Below, in pieces: positions 1-14,500 of a DNA stretch of 64,000 nt. This DNA is from Lanius collurio (taxonomy: Eukaryota > Chordata > Aves > Passeriformes > Laniidae), in the NCBI GenBank assembly GCA_020086605.1, contig JACBWW010000012.1:14259855-14323854 (forward strand). The letters are read 5' to 3'. The notes below the pieces were generated by a model, which was not told the DNA's origin, did not search any database, and saw only the letters and a program-made list of their open reading frames with translations. Within the stretch, counting starts at the first letter, position 1. Every line of letters starts with the position of its first letter. The position numbers and the translations under genes are program-made.

Positions 1-3000
1 TACTTCTAAATTTATTTTCGACATATGCACTGTAAATTTTTAAGAATGTGCAGGGCTAACTAACTGTGAAGCACTGTATTATGGTCTGCTGCAAAGGAGA
101 CCAAAACTGTTTTATTTCACATAGACAGTGTTTTATTTCTTTAATCTGAATTTGTTCCCAGAGCATCTTAAATATATGTTTAAGTGCACCTTTAAATTTA
201 CTTGGAATCAGTGGGATTTAAAATGTGCTTTACAGGTCTCAATGATGATTAAAAATATGTGCTTACTGTGTATTTATAGGAGGTAACTATGGAGGGTCTG
301 ATCAGCCAAGGTCTGAGTGCCCTTGTTTTCCATTGGGAGACCAGGTATATTCCCTCTCAAGGCACATTCAGCTCTTTCAGGGCCATGTGGTGTAAGTACA
401 ATTGTTCCATTGGTTTGAGTAGGATAATTTCTTCAAAGAGAGAAATATCCCAGGTTGTTTGGTTTTGTATGTTTTTCTGGTTGGTTCTTTAATACAATAC
501 TGTTTATTCAGGAAAAGATACAGGAATGAATAATTTTTCAGATTACTGTAGAGGTAGTCAGCAGCAGGCACTTCCTTGCTTTTTATTTGCAATTCTGCTT
601 TTTCACTGAGTTCATTACCACAGGGAGCTGAATGACTGTTTCTCAAGTAGCTGTTTTTCTTTTTAGTGGCTTTTTGGTTGCCAGATGGCATGGCTATGTG
701 GATAGGCTAGCATAAAACAAGGATCTGTGTTTGTGCTGTGGTAGCTACTTCATTTATGTTGTCTCAAGGTATCTGTGAAGAATTTTGTGTTTGCTCTGTC
801 TTCAGCAGGAATAATAAGGTAAGATATCTTCCATTTACTGCAAAGTAAGAGTGATAAATAGGATTTCCTCATTTTTCCCTTTCACAGTCTAGCCTTTGAA
901 GCCCTACAGAGTTCAAAAATACATATGTGTACTTCCTTAAACTACTGGGTTAGAAATTACTATTTTAACTTAGTGGTATGTTGTTTCATATGTCGGAGGA
1001 GGATATTCTTTTCCGTATTGCTCTTGCTGTGAATTATATCTTTGGTGAGGATGATGTCCTTTTCAATAAAATTGCCTGGTAAAATCATCCTCCTCCTCAG
1101 AATTGCATAAATGGATGACTTTGGTTAGTATAATCAAGTGATGAATGTATGACTAACCTGTACTGTACTCTCTGTGAATTGATAGAAAAACATAGCCCTA
1201 ACAGAAAATAAACAAAGATTGGCAATATGAAGAACTGCCTTAGAATAGCCTTAAAATGTCTTAGGATGTCTAACAGAAACCCAAAAAAAGTTATTAATAT
1301 GATGAGAGGCGAAATACTGGCAATGAGATTTGAGAGTTTTCACTGAAAGCAAACCTAAAAGAAACAATATATTCAGTAAACAGAATTATGAAGGTTCTTT
1401 AGTGTGGAAGAAGGCCTGATTGTTTTGGGGAGTTATTGGCTTTATTTAAGTCCTGGCAAGATCTATCCTTATGTTGTATTTAGAGATGTGGTGCACAAAA
1501 ACAATGAGCAGAACTGTCTGCAGAGTGCCAAGAATATGTATTGTTGAGACACATTTTTAACATATAAGGCAACATTTAAAGAGTAGGGAGGGGAATGCCA
1601 TGGCATGGGTGAAGAACATCAGATCTGAGAATCAAGTGTTTGTAGCTGTCCTTGAGATAAACAGAGCAATGGGACAGAGCCATCATGGCCCTTTGCCTGA
1701 CTGGTTAAAAATAAACACTGCACACACTTCATATGCATCTCTCCCTTTAATGTGTGGGAGGAGATAAAAATCCACACAGGAACAGATGCTCTGTTCTTGT
1801 CCCATTCATGGCACCCTCCCAGGTTCTTATCCCTGCCCTTTGCTCAGTGATGCTACACTCCAGGGAAAGGCCTCTGTTTAATTCTTAATCTCTGTATGAT
1901 GGGGGCAGGTCTATGAATGTATCTGAGGATTAACTGATTTTTTAAAATAAATTTATTTACTCATAAGAAAGGAATAAATCTTTCATCTTGAGGATCATGC
2001 AAACAATTTCTCATTACTTTGGTAAGAATCTTGACAGGATAAAGAAAAAGGATCAAATCTTAATTCAGGGAAGTACTGTTCTATGAAACTGACTCACAGC
2101 AAGAATACCTGAGTGAGTAAAAGTACCAAGGAAAGGAAATAAAAATTCTTGGTTTATTCAACATTACATGTTTTCTAAGAAAATCAGGACTTTTTCTTCC
2201 CCAAAAAGTTTATGGTTTTCTAGCACTCTGTTTGTCATTGGGGATTCCTGTGTTTGATGTATTTTTTTTTCTCTAAATTCTCTGCAAACTGCCAATACAG
2301 CGTCTATCTTTAAGATGAAAATTTGCTAACACTTGACTGTATGAATACAATGAAAGTATTTTAGCTAAGTACTCTGAAGGTTTTGAAATGAATATTGATA
2401 TTTATTGATGCAGTGTTCCATGTTTTGGAAAGAGATCAAGATGGGCTGAAGCATTTTTCTGGCTCACATCACATTACGTTCAGATTGCATCTGAAATCTC
2501 CAGTTGCTTTGTTTTGCCTTTGGACAGGCCTTCAGAAGGTTAGTCAGGAATGTTAAGTCAGTGTTGGATAGGTATATGGGCTCAGTGGGGGTCAGGCACA
2601 TCGTGGGGCTGATTCTTCCCTTGACTTGAACTAAATCAAGTGAAACCCCTGTTAAACCAGAGGTATTGCCACAGAGCAAAGTGAGCATGAAAGGATAGTA
2701 AAGCACAGACCTTTTCCTGAAGGCTGCTCCCTCCTATTCATTCATTTCTTCAATGTGTGAGGAACGCAGAAGCCAGGTACAGTGGCAATAAGACTTTAGG
2801 ATGGCAGAAAGGGAATGAGGAAGTACCACTGTCCTGCTTCCTTTGCTAAACAAACACAGATCTTTCTAAGTACATAGTCTAATTTGACATATGTTTTACA
2901 GATTTTCAAAATATATGTTAGAGTATAAATGACCTTAAGGTAAACATTGTATGGTTTCTTATTGGGGTAAATACATATTGGCTGCATATTCAACTTCAGT

Positions 3001-3261
3001 AATATTTTGCTTCCTTTCATAAGAATAAATGTGCATACACAGCTATGATGTGGTGATATTCAATAACTAAATCTAAATTTCAGCAGAAGGCCACACATTT
3101 AAATGAAATAAGATCTTAATTTTAAATGTTTTTCAGTGTGTCCTTTCGCTTAAGCTACTTTGTCTTTCACAGCCCCTTTCTTACCATCTATAAATCCTGA
3201 ATGCCCCTCATCTTCCCACCCACCAAGTCACTCTAGGCCATTAAGGTCCAGGAGCTTCTTA
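1..3261. other. Intergenic, no gene recognised
   Basis: AT-rich DNA with frequent stops in all frames. The short ORFs present show no familiar domain, no splice-site-bounded conserved peptide and no RNA gene fold that I can recognise. I see no repeat with a clear family signature in this stretch. Confidence 0.6.
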
Positions 3262-3365
3262 TGTTGTGGCACTTTGGGACATGATTTAGTGTCGTCAGTG
3301 TTAGGTAAATGGTTGGACGCAATGATCTTGGAAGTCTTTTCCCACCCAAGTGATTCCATGATAGT
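3262..3365 (+). repeat. CR1 LINE 3' end fragment
   Basis: The segment reads as the terminal part of an avian CR1 element in + orientation: a TTGTGGCACTTTGGGACATG-like block, then a 'GGTTGGACGCAATGATCTTGG' type motif, then 'AGTCTTTTCCCACCC' and 'GATTCCATGAT' at the end, where full elements carry GATTCTATG repeats. The rest of the element is missing, as is usual for 5'-truncated CR1 copies. It is diverged from the consensus I remember, so it is an old copy. Confidence 0.7.
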
Positions 3366-6300
3366 GTGTTTCATTTGCTCTGTGGTAAAGCTCTTCCTAT
3401 GGTATCCCTGTGTTTTGGAGCCCTTTTATGCCCTCAAATACTTTTTTAAGGTTTGTGTTGATTTTTGTGCTGGTCTTTCATTCATGCTTGTGTCAGGATA
3501 GAATTCACTGCCTAAGCAATTTCTCTCATCCCCACTCCTAGACCCCTGCCCTTCCTGAATTCAGAAAAAGTGCTGATATGACAGTGAAGCACTGGATGAG
3601 ATAAGTGGCAGACTTCCTGAAACTGTGTTCTCTGTGCAGTGTCTGTTAGTGGGAGTGACTTGCAGCAACAAATCTGCAGTGTGGAACAGAGCCAGAGAAA
3701 CCATGAGGCGTGAAAGATGTCCAGGTTACCTAAGCAAATTGTATTGTAGAGGGGAAAGATTGGAACATGTAAGAAATTAAGATAGACTACTCTTAAAAAG
3801 TGCAGAACCATTGCAAGTGTTCTGTTAATCTTCTATTTTAACTGCATTTCTTCCCTTCTCAGGCATCTCTTAGGGACCTGGTGATGGTGATGTCAGTTAT
3901 CTGCCCCTACTATATTAAGGAGCTGCTTCTTCCTAAATGATAAGAAGTGATGTCATTCTCAGAGTTGTCACTAAGCTTCAGAGTCATTGTAGGGATTGTA
4001 GGGCTCAGCATTCCAGCAAAGCTGTCAGTGCAAACCCTGAAAATGATTTCAGTTTACATGTCAAAGGTTATCATAGACTTTGAGATGTATGGAAAAACTG
4101 GAGTCTGTTCCATGGAAATTCTGCATTCCAGAAAAATAAATCAGTACAGAGTTAGTCAGGAGAAAGAGCTTGGTGATCCATGGGATTAGAAGTGTACAGT
4201 ATGAGACTAGGAGTGTAATTACACTACACAGGGAAGTATAGTATATAAATAATTGATCTAACCACCTCTAAACTATCTCCAGAAGTGAATTCATGCAGCC
4301 ACGTTAGTTTGGCTCTGAATACGGGTTGAGGAAGATTGGCTGTCTTGGTGACAGGGCACTTTGACCTGAGAGGAATGTCCTAACCTCTGTGCACAGCTCT
4401 TGGGACTGGGGCATGTTGGTGCAGAATGCCTGCAGTGTCTGCACTGACTGGCCTGGTGTCACAGCCAGCTGGGACTTCTTCACATTGCATACCGTGGTAG
4501 GAGAGATGTGCTGCCAAAGAACCTGCCTCGATGAGTCAAGCTAAATGAGTGTTAACAGATGATATGATTTCCTTCTCTGAATGTACCATCAGAGAGGTAA
4601 AGCTCTGTTTAAACCAAGGGACTGTGTTAGTTAAGTCATCAACTGACTAGGAATATACTGAGTCTAAAAATCAAAGAGAATTTTCTGTCAGGGAAGAGAC
4701 ACTTTGAGACTACCATCTGATCAAGTAGTTACAAAAGGGGGTTTGGTCAGTTTCCAAAAAAAAAATTAAGTGATACAACTGCAAGTGTAAGAGTTGAGTG
4801 CTTGCAGTGATTCTGGAGTTCCTTTCTAGTCCTATGCTCCTATGTCTCACAATTCTGTTCAAGTGTCAGAGTCAACAATACGTCCCATTATTGAATCATC
4901 TGGGAGGAGCAGGGTCCTAATTATAACCTTGTGGAGCAATATTCTGCTCTTACCTTTCATGTATCTCTTATCTACATATATTTCAACTATATTTCAGTTA
5001 ACACAGTTGAGGTGTTAAAGCAGTGGTTTGTCTGGTAGTCAGAGTATATAACCTTAAAAATGTGTAGGGAATTAGGCTGCTTCAGTTGTACAGTTAATGA
5101 AGCAACTTTCTTTTATTGTGATTCTTTTTAAATAGCAGGGATAGAACCAGAGAACTCTTGGCCAAATTTCTTGTAACAATATGCCAAACAATACACATCA
5201 TTATTTCAGTCATTCTAGTCATGAGGACCTGAGAACTGCTGAATTCAGCCAGATGAAAAGTCTGCCTAAGCTAGTTAGTAGATACTTACGGAAAAAATGT
5301 CTGGAGGCAGTCGTGCTTACAGTGATTTTTCCATCATGCTCTTCAGGCCTTCAGTGACTAGGAGACTCTTTTGTTTAGTAGTTACTGCTGACCTACTGAA
5401 TAGAACTGCTGAATCAATGAACTCATGATTTTTTTTGATCCATGTACCATTTGTGCCTCTCAATATCTAATGAAAGTAAGTTTGGTTTATTATTACCAAA
5501 AAAAAAAAGCATGCCTTCCAATATTTATATTGTGAAAACTAGGGAATAACTATTCCTAGTTCACCTTTTTAATAAAAGTCATGATTTAGTACATTGCTCT
5601 CATTTCTTCTCTAGATATTTTTCTAATTCTATTATAACCTTTTTGTTAATGGAATGACTAAAACTCCAAATAGTATTCATGATATGTCTGTGTCCTGAGT
5701 GTTTACAGGGCAGATTTTTCATGTTTTTCTCTGTTAATTTTTAAATTAATCTCAAGTTTGTTTGTTCCTTTAAGCACCAGATATTTTCAGATTTCTTTCC
5801 TGGTGATACTGACAACCCATGTACATACAAATATATATATGTGTATTTTCTCTTCCCTTCTTGATGTGCATTGCACTTAGTGCCACTGAATAGCCTCTGG
5901 CATTTTATCACCCATTCAGTATTGAACCACCTCCAAAGCTTTTCATAACTGGCCCTAGATTTCCTCAGCCTAATAGTTTTGTGTCATCTGATTTTTTTTC
6001 CTTTGTCTTGTTATGTGTGTTCTTTTCCACATTGTTTATTAATATATTGAAGGCCAACGTCTCTCAGTTGAACCTATGTCAGTGAATCCTGAAAAAAAAT
6101 ACAAGCAATATAAAATCTGACCTATAAAAATAATTCAGCCTCTTTTCTTCTTTCTAAAATGAATTTTACCACTTTAGTTTTATTATTTATTTATTTATTA
6201 CATAAGTAGATTCACATTAATTAATTTTCACAATGTTCTGCTTTTCAAAGCATTTATAGGATAATGGAAATAGAAGGCAACAGAAACTCACTGCTTTCTG

Positions 6301-9300
6301 TTAACTTAAATATCACACACGTTGACATGAATGACTAACATTTTTATTTCATATTTCACTGTCTGGGATTCTGGCACATATTGACAGTTGAGGGTGATTG
6401 TCAGGAAAGAACTGTGTAAAAGAAACCGTTCTTTTTGTTATTTGAATGTTAGCATGTAAAGGTCGTCTTTGACTGTCTACAATCTTCTATTGGCTTAATC
6501 CACTATACTTACTTATTAAGCTATGAATACCTGCAAATCCTTTAAAGGATTAACTGTATCTGCCTGCTAAGCTTTCCAAGGCGGTTAAAAATAACTGCAG
6601 GCTGATTCTACTGACACACTAAAAATTGAACCTGCTCTACATTTTGTGTTGTATTTGCTGCTGCTTTGACAGATGTGATACAGTCTGGAGGTACTTAAAC
6701 CTTCTGTGAAGTTGGGTTGACCAAGTGCTCTCAATACCCCAGTTCTAACTAGCAGCTGTTTTCCCTTACAGCCCACAGAGGATCAGCATTTGCTTTGTCT
6801 CATGAGAAATGTCAGTGCCCAAGAACGTACAAGGTGGAAAAAGGAATTCAGCTTAATATCAGTTCATGAATTAGAGGTGCCCTTCTCTGAAGAAAAGGCT
6901 GTGACTTACACAAGTGGTCAGCCATCCTTTCTGTTTGATACGGTTTTTCTAGCTGCAGTCATTGACTTCAGAAAATGTCTCTTTTCCACATTTAAAAAAT
7001 TGTTATAATCTAATACAGTATGAGCATATATGCTGGATGCTGCTAGGTATTGTTAGGAAGGCAGCCAAAGAGATGAGATTCGTCATAGTGGAAGCCTTCC
7101 AGGGAATGTGCAGTTTCTCTTGATGCTCCAGAGAGTGCACAAGACAGCAGCACATTAAAATGTGTACTGACTACCTCTATTTCTGCTGGCTGTCAAGGAA
7201 GAAGGTTGATCTTCATCACCTTCCTTGATCAAGGAAGTTAAATTGTTTACTATATAAAATGTAAACTTTGAGACAAGACTTTGCACTTTTTGTTGTCTTC
7301 TGCCAGATGTTTTCTCTTGGAAGTCTTGTACTGGTACAACAGAAATTCCTGGTTGTAAAAGGATATGTACATGTTGGTGTTTTCTTGCTGTAAAGGACAG
7401 AATGGGACAATGATTCTTTGCTACAGTGATTCCTATCTTCCTTAAGAGATTGCTTAGATTCCTGTAAAAAAAAAGCAGAAGTGCATGAAACAGCTGAAAC
7501 TGGTACTCGCACTTGTAAGAGCTGAAGGACAAAGTTATTTTCCCCCCAAGTGATAGGCATTAGGCTAATTAATACTTAGCTGGGTGCATGAAACCTGCAT
7601 TTGTTTCAAGCTGAAGGGGGAATATTGAAAAACAAATGCAGTGAGATGCAGGTACTCACAAGGGACAATTTTGTCAGCATTCCTTATAGTGAACCCCTGA
7701 CTGTAAAGCAATAGAAGAATATTGAATAATATGAACTTGGGTTGTGGCTTGCCAGCCACCCTGTCGGAGTGTAAAGCACTGACACAAGCGCAGAAGGAAT
7801 ATTGGATTCATCAGTGTGGATTCAGCCTTCAATCCCCAAAAATATTTTACACAGAAAGGCTGCTAGGATTCTTTAGCTTAGCAAGTTCAAGAGCTAAGTA
7901 GTTGCTGGTTAATTACTTAATTATTATGCTGTTTGGCACTAGGAGGGCTGTAGATTTTCCTGCCCTTCTGAATTGTAAGCAAACTGCACAATCCAAGCTG
8001 AAGGTTTTAGCTTAGATACAATAAGCCATATAACTCCATTAACATTAATATGTGCTAATTTATGTCTAAAATACGGATTAAAATTTGTGCTAAGACAACT
8101 TCATACTGAGCTATAACAGGAAATCACATTATCCTTTTACTACATCTAGCTAAGGGAAGTCAACAAAAACTTGGGAGAGTTACATTTTAACCCCTTGTTA
8201 CAGTCAATGTCTGCCTGCAGGTGGCCCTGGTCTGCCTGAGGAAATGCCATGGGTGAGCAGATACATTGCTTGTTAGTTCAGTATTCCTTAGAACTAATTG
8301 CAGAATTTCTGCAGTGCCCTGTATTGCCCTACTCAAGCAACAGACATACCAGGTAGATTGTATTTCAATACTGATTTTTCTAATTAGGCGTATATTGCTT
8401 AATGTTTGGTTTTATCTGAACTTCTCAACAAGCTGTCAAGTTGAATTTTACTCAACGTGTATTTTTGGAGGAAGAAAATGGACTCGTACAAATGCACTTC
8501 TAACATAAACTATTTAGTATTTTGTTGTGAAGAGGAAGTAGCATTCTCATGTTATAAAAGGGAAATCTTGTGGAACCCAAGCTTGTCAGATTTTTGCCAG
8601 AAACATGCTGGTTGCCTGCCAGCTCTCTACCCATCCACTTGGCAAGTGGCCTAGCCTTCCAAGAGCTGCAGCTGCCTCTGCATCAGGGCTGGCAGCACTT
8701 GCAGGGCTGCAGGCTCCTGAGCAGGTGTCCAGATGGACTTTCTCCCAAAGGGTTCCTGTTGCCCTGGGGTGACATGCTCTGCCTCCTGGGAGGGCTGGAA
8801 GCTAAGGAACTTCCAGGCCTGGAAATGTTTTCTCTTGTGCCAGCTTTTAGTAGTTCTTTAAGAAATCATTTCAGAAGTGGACATCCTATTTCTGTCACTA
8901 AGAAGGGCCTTGCACCTGAAAACAGGGATGTGGGCCTTTAACTCATCACTTTGTAGCAGGCCTGCTTCTGAGGAAGGTTCATGAAGAAATGACACAAAAT
9001 GCAACAGCACGTCTAGAGGACAGTTGCTTTTCAAGTTGGCATTTGGCTTCTGACACAGCATTAGGTTTTGTTGAGGTTTTGTGCTTTCATTTTATCTTAA
9101 CAGACATTTTTTTTTCCCTAATAAAGCTAAGCTTATTTGAGATTCAATCAGACATCAGCAAGATCTTGTGGGCTAACATGCAATTTTTAAATCAATTAAA
9201 TATTCATTGTAGTTGATACAATCTTGGTATTAATAATACGTTGTGAAAGAACTGTAAGAGTGAATAAAAGCTGATAAGCTTTATGTTGGTGTGTACATGG

Positions 9301-10804
9301 TTATTGACCTTAGTAGTTTTTATCCTATCTCTTTAGGGCTGAGAAAAGTACAGTTTAGAAGCATGGAGCAACTCTTTGTATAAAAGTGAGTGCCAACTCA
9401 GTTTAATAAATAATAAAAGTGTACAAAGCAGTTTTTCTTTCTTTTCCTGCTAATTCTTTAATATTTTATGGCATTTTGAATAGCTTCCTTGAAAACTTAT
9501 CTTTCCTAATGGAGCTCTACTTCAAAAATAAATCAATTCCACAATAACAGGCAGGGTTGGAGAAGAACTACTTTTTTCTACTCCATCTATTGCTTGTAGA
9601 TTGCTATTAGATGCCATATAAATAAATCTCTGCTTTATTGAAGCTAAATAATGATATTGAACAATACATGTGAATGTAACGAAGGAACTGTGATACACCA
9701 AATATTTTATAGACCATTGTCTGGAGATGACACCTTTTCTATGATTGACCTCAAGGAAATTTATTGAAGAATTTTTAATTAACATAATACAGTAGAGCAT
9801 AAGAAAATTGTGTAATTACTTTGGCAAATAGAAGCAGTGGTACTACAGATGATGACATTCTGATAAAATTTCTCCAGCTTAGTAACTCTTTCAGCAAACT
9901 TTCTTAGTGATTTTCCTTCATACCTTCATACTGCCCCACTCAAGGTAGTAAGCCCATTCCCGAAGTTCCTAGTGGTGTAGAGGAACAGTTTCAGAGTCTA
10001 GGTGCATAGTCTTTTGGCTTATACAATGTTATCTAACAGTGCAACAACTGAAGGACCAAACACTGCCTTATTTAATGGAACAATGACCTGTCAAAATCAG
10101 TACAAAATGTGGAAGCACTATAATAAAAAAAATTCCTCTCCTGTTTCTTAGCTAGTACAATACTTTGGAGTGGAGGTTAGCCTTGTGCATTTTGCAGATG
10201 TTTACAAATAGCTGTCCAAGATGAAACCAAGATGGATTGATTTGCCCCTGTGCTACTGTAGCTTTATCTATATTGAAAGCACTGGGGGTCTGTTAATAAT
10301 AAAATTAGAATGAAATAGAAATAACTCATACACACTGTTTCTTGCTGATATGATGACAAATAGTTTCTCTTTGATTTTATTACTCTTTTGCATTAGCCAA
10401 TATAAAAATTTTGGCAACATGTTTTGCACAGCACTTACAGATTATCAATAGCTACCTAACTCCATTTCTGCTTACAAACTTAATAACAACATGCTTACAT
10501 AAAGCAGACTATGATGGTCACATCTTCAGCTATGTCCTGGCATAGCTCCAACTGCATAGCTGTTGACTTCATGAGGATTTGGATACAAACTTAAAGTTAA
10601 GCCCATGCTTAACTGCTTTGTCAATCTGTCTCTCTCCCTCTCTCCCTGCTCCTACTATCATATAATGTCTATGAAATTTAGCTCATGCTGACATATGAAT
10701 GAATGTTCAGGTATTTCTGTACACTCTTTGTACACAAAGCCCTGTTTGATTTTTCTCTTGTTTCAAGCCTGAAGAAAAGACTGCATCCACTGTGACTTCC
10801 AGAG
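3366..10804. other. Intergenic, no gene recognised
   Basis: AT-rich DNA with no recognisable coding exon or RNA gene. A simple TTAT repeat lies at 6181-6200. Two stretches (about 4290-4520 and 8640-8830) are richer in G and C than their surroundings and may be old repeats, but I cannot assign them to a family. Confidence 0.55.
6181..6200. repeat. (TTAT)n simple repeat
   Basis: Short run of TTAT units in an AT-rich context. Confidence 0.8.
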
Positions 10805-10822
10805 TGTGTGTGTGTGTGTGTG
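10805..10822. repeat. (TG)9 microsatellite
   Basis: Nine uninterrupted TG dinucleotides that abut the lower-coordinate edge of the LTR-like element beginning near 10821. Confidence 0.95.
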
Positions 10823-11525
10823 TTATGATCCAGTTTTAAGGTTCTTAGAAATGCCTCTGCACGAATTAAGGTGCAAACAAGACCATATGCCAGCGACAAT
10901 AGTAAGGGTTTTATTTGATGGTAAATATGAGAAAGAGAGGAAGAAAGAAAGTAGTAGAAAATAGGTGGGGGGAACAGAAAGAGTGATAGGGACAGAATAA
11001 GGAAAATATCACCACACTGTGGATATCAGTGATGTCCTGTTGATCCTCTCCAGCTGGTCTACTTGCTGATGAAGATCCTCCCAAAATGCACAGAGTCTGA
11101 CGGGTCTATATCCTCAGGCTGGGTAGGGATGTCTGGGAATGTCCCCCTGGAGGTGAGGGATGCAATCTCTCACAGCAGACTCTGTGTCTGTTGCACCACG
11201 TGCAGTCCTGTGGGGCCAAGCCTCTCACGGAAAGCCCCGTGGATGTGCCCTGTGGGGTTGGGGGCTCCACAGCTGGGCCAGTTTGTGTGATGGAGGATGG
11301 GTGTTTATTGCCTCTAAGCAGAGGTTGCACCATGCACCCAAAGCCTCCTCCTCCCCCCTTGGCTGGAGGGAGTCTGTGTAACCCTGGGTTCCTTGAGCTG
11401 TGCTCTCCCCCACCCCAAACTCAGCCTGGGACAGTTGCAGCTGGTGGCTTTGGCCTTTTGTGGATGGGTACCTTTCCCTCAGCCTGAGATGACTGAACAA
11501 TGGGTTTCCCTTTATCTAATCTACA
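10821..11525 (-). mobile_element. Probable solo LTR of an endogenous retrovirus
   Basis: About 705 bp that is GC-richer than its flanks and bounded by TG at 10821 and CA at 11525 on the + strand. Read on the minus strand it begins TGTAGATTAG. It then has a GC-rich U3-like part and a long pyrimidine-rich stretch, followed by an AATAAAACCC signal (+ strand GGGTTTTATT, 10907-10916). A short U5-like tail ends ...GATCATAACA. That order is what an LTR looks like. No internal gag, pol or env coding sequence adjoins it, so it would be a solo LTR. I could not find a clear target-site duplication, partly because one edge runs into a TG microsatellite. The family is not assigned; an ERVL-like or passerine-type LTR is possible. 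Confidence 0.55.
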
Positions 11526-14500
11526 GTTTGACTTGAGTTCAAAATCCTACTGTTCAGGGAAGCTTCTTCGGTTGTAGCTTCTTTATAACGAGCAAAATTT
11601 TATATCAATGTTTGAGGCATGAACTATTTTGAGTCGCTGACAGTGTGTGTGTATGTGTTTTCTAAGACCAACTGTGGGCCTCTCATCCAACTAAAACTTC
11701 TGTAAGCAGGGAGACTGCATTTCACAATAAAACCTTCTCTGGTATTCAGTGCCAAAACTCATGCTTTTTGTAGCAGTTGTAAATTAAGTCCTCTTCTTTT
11801 CTTGGGTTTTTTATTTAAATAATTTAGAGGTATCAATAACTTCATAAACACTTTTTTCATTGTATTTAAAAATATTTACAAAATACTACCTCAGTAATAG
11901 TAGCACAGATTTAGAAAGTGAATTGTAGAGAAACTACTATACAGCCTGATATTACAATCTCATAAACAAAACAAAAGTTATTACACAAAGGAAAGTATAA
12001 TAAAATTATTACTGTAGGCAGTGGCTTTCATGAAGAGAGTAAGTTTTTCAAATATTTAATAGGCTAAGAGATTTTACCAGGAGTATAACCTTGTGATTAT
12101 GTGATTTATGTGCATTCTTCCCCAAAACAACATACAGCTACAGTAAGGTTTAGTTGGGCATTTATACATGACCACATTAATGAATGTGACATTTGACTGT
12201 CTAGAGAGCTCTGGATATATTTAAACAAAAAGTTTTAGAACTGCTTTAATTATTGTGATAAATCAGCGCTAAGTGACAATATTGTCATAAATTAGAGGAA
12301 AAAATATTTTTTGCCTACATTTCCTTTAATTGTAGCTCCTACAAATTTGTACAGCATGTCTATGTATGTCTTCATAGTTTAGTATTTGCTAGATATTCTG
12401 TATTTTCCCCTGGCATATGTGTCCTGTAAGGCAAGGGACAACAGAATCAAGAAATAAACATCTGACCATGTCACAAATCCAATTAACTCTGACAAGGGCT
12501 AGTAAAGTCAAGTGAATAACAAAGCACTGCTGTCTGGAAGCAGCTTTGTCGACAGTAGGACACCAGCTGGACAAAGCAAAAGTACTTCAGGCAGCTGAAT
12601 TTTCTGCCTCTACTAAGACCATCTTATACCCCAGCGAGGTCACAGCGCTACAGCATTTTCAAGTGTCAGCTCTCATCTCTTCACTGTTTCTAAGTGGGGG
12701 GGAGGAGGAGGGAAGCATTCCTCTCACAGAATGTAAAATACGTGCTAATGTCATTACAAGGTAATGCAGTGGAGCAGAAACTGCAGTTACCGTTGCACAG
12801 CCTCTTCACCACCACCACCACCACAGCACTAGGTTATGATAGAAATCTCCAAGAGATTTCGGTGCAACAATCCCCAGGCAGAAATCGTGGTGGTTTTCTA
12901 ATCCCAGGACCTGTGCGTGTAAAAAGTAGCTTGCCTCATTCTAGCTCTTGACATGTGTAGCTATCCTGTGTCACATTTAGTGGAACTGAATGATTAAATG
13001 ATTGCTTCCCAGTCTGCTGTATTCATCCATGCTTGAGACTCAGAAATGTGGGGAGATTTCTCATCTGGAGTATATAGCAGTATCAGTCTAGAGACATTCC
13101 TTTGGCAAAGTTATTTTGGGTTATCTTGAGAGGAGAATCCGTTCCTTGGCCATCTGACTGGAAACTGAAATTCTTCACTGCATGTTTCCAGATAGAAAGG
13201 AAATACGTGCTCTGTTTATCTGTGTACCTTAAACAACACTGTGTTACCCTTGGAATCTTTTCTTGCTCTAAGCTATTTCTCTATCATGCAGTATCCTGAA
13301 GTAAAATGCTTTCCATGTACACTGGAGTAATGGAAGAAATCTTAGACCCATGTACAGTATTCAGTATTGCCACTGTTAATTGTCAACATTACTTGCAGCT
13401 CCCAATAACCTACTTTTCTAGTAGCCAGAAGAGTCAAATATGTCATTTATTAGCTTTAACATGTGTGCTAAAACTGAAACAAACATCTATCCTCATCTTT
13501 GGGATGGAGGAAAGAATGTTAGGAAACAACATGAGAATTGGGGTTAGTTCATACCTCACATCTAGTTTGCAGCTGTAATTTCCCAGAACTTTTATAATAT
13601 TTCTATTTAATTGAAACTAAAATTACATTAACTTCAGCAAAAATTTCCAAAGGAAGATTTTTTTTGTTCAGAATGGGATTTCTGTGTTCTGGAAACCAGA
13701 AACAAATACAATGACTCAGTGGTTAGGTTATTAAATGACTACATTTAGAACAGGAAACTGAAACTGTTTCCCCTCTTCTAATTCTACATATTTTTCTGCA
13801 CTGCGTCTTTTGGATCTTTTCCCCACCACAACTTGAAGAGATATTTGTTAAACTTTGAGTTGGTCCCATCTTTCCTGATACTGAGAATTTAGCATGGGGT
13901 GAGATGGGTAAATGTAAGTGTCAGGATAGTCTCTGAAATTAGAAAAAGAACAAGGAAAAAATAAAAATATGCGGGATTGCTTCTACAGAAAATTAAAAAT
14001 TAAACATATCATCATGCTTGTACATTTTTCTAACTGCACTGAAACTTGATCTTCTTGCTACAACTTTGGACACAAATAGAATTTAGCAAATGGAGATATG
14101 CTGTAGAAGCAGCACAGGCATATGCTGACATACGATTACCATATGTCAGTCCACAGTGATTCTCGAGCTCCTGAGACATGTTTTGTTCTTTAAATAGTTT
14201 TCCATCTTTTTAACATTTTGGAGCACATTGACTACTTTCATTATGCTTTTTTCCTCCTTCCTTTGAAACCACATGCATTTACAACTGACTTAGGTTAGGC
14301 AGGAAGGACAGATAGAAAAAAGGTAAAATAGCTTTCAGAAATTACTACTACAGTCAAATATATTTGGAACTTAAAGAGTCAACATGAATTACTGAAATAA
14401 AATAAAGTCTACATTAGTCTTTACAAGTAAAGAAAACATATGGGTTAGGATTTTTGTCCTGCATTCATTCAGGATCACATGCAGTATTTTATTCCTGGGA

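Noticed and set aside
549..556. AGAGGTAG as a further let-7-like word
   Set aside because: It lacks the T at position 1, is isolated and has no transcript context. Seven-base matches like this are expected a few times by chance in 64 kb.
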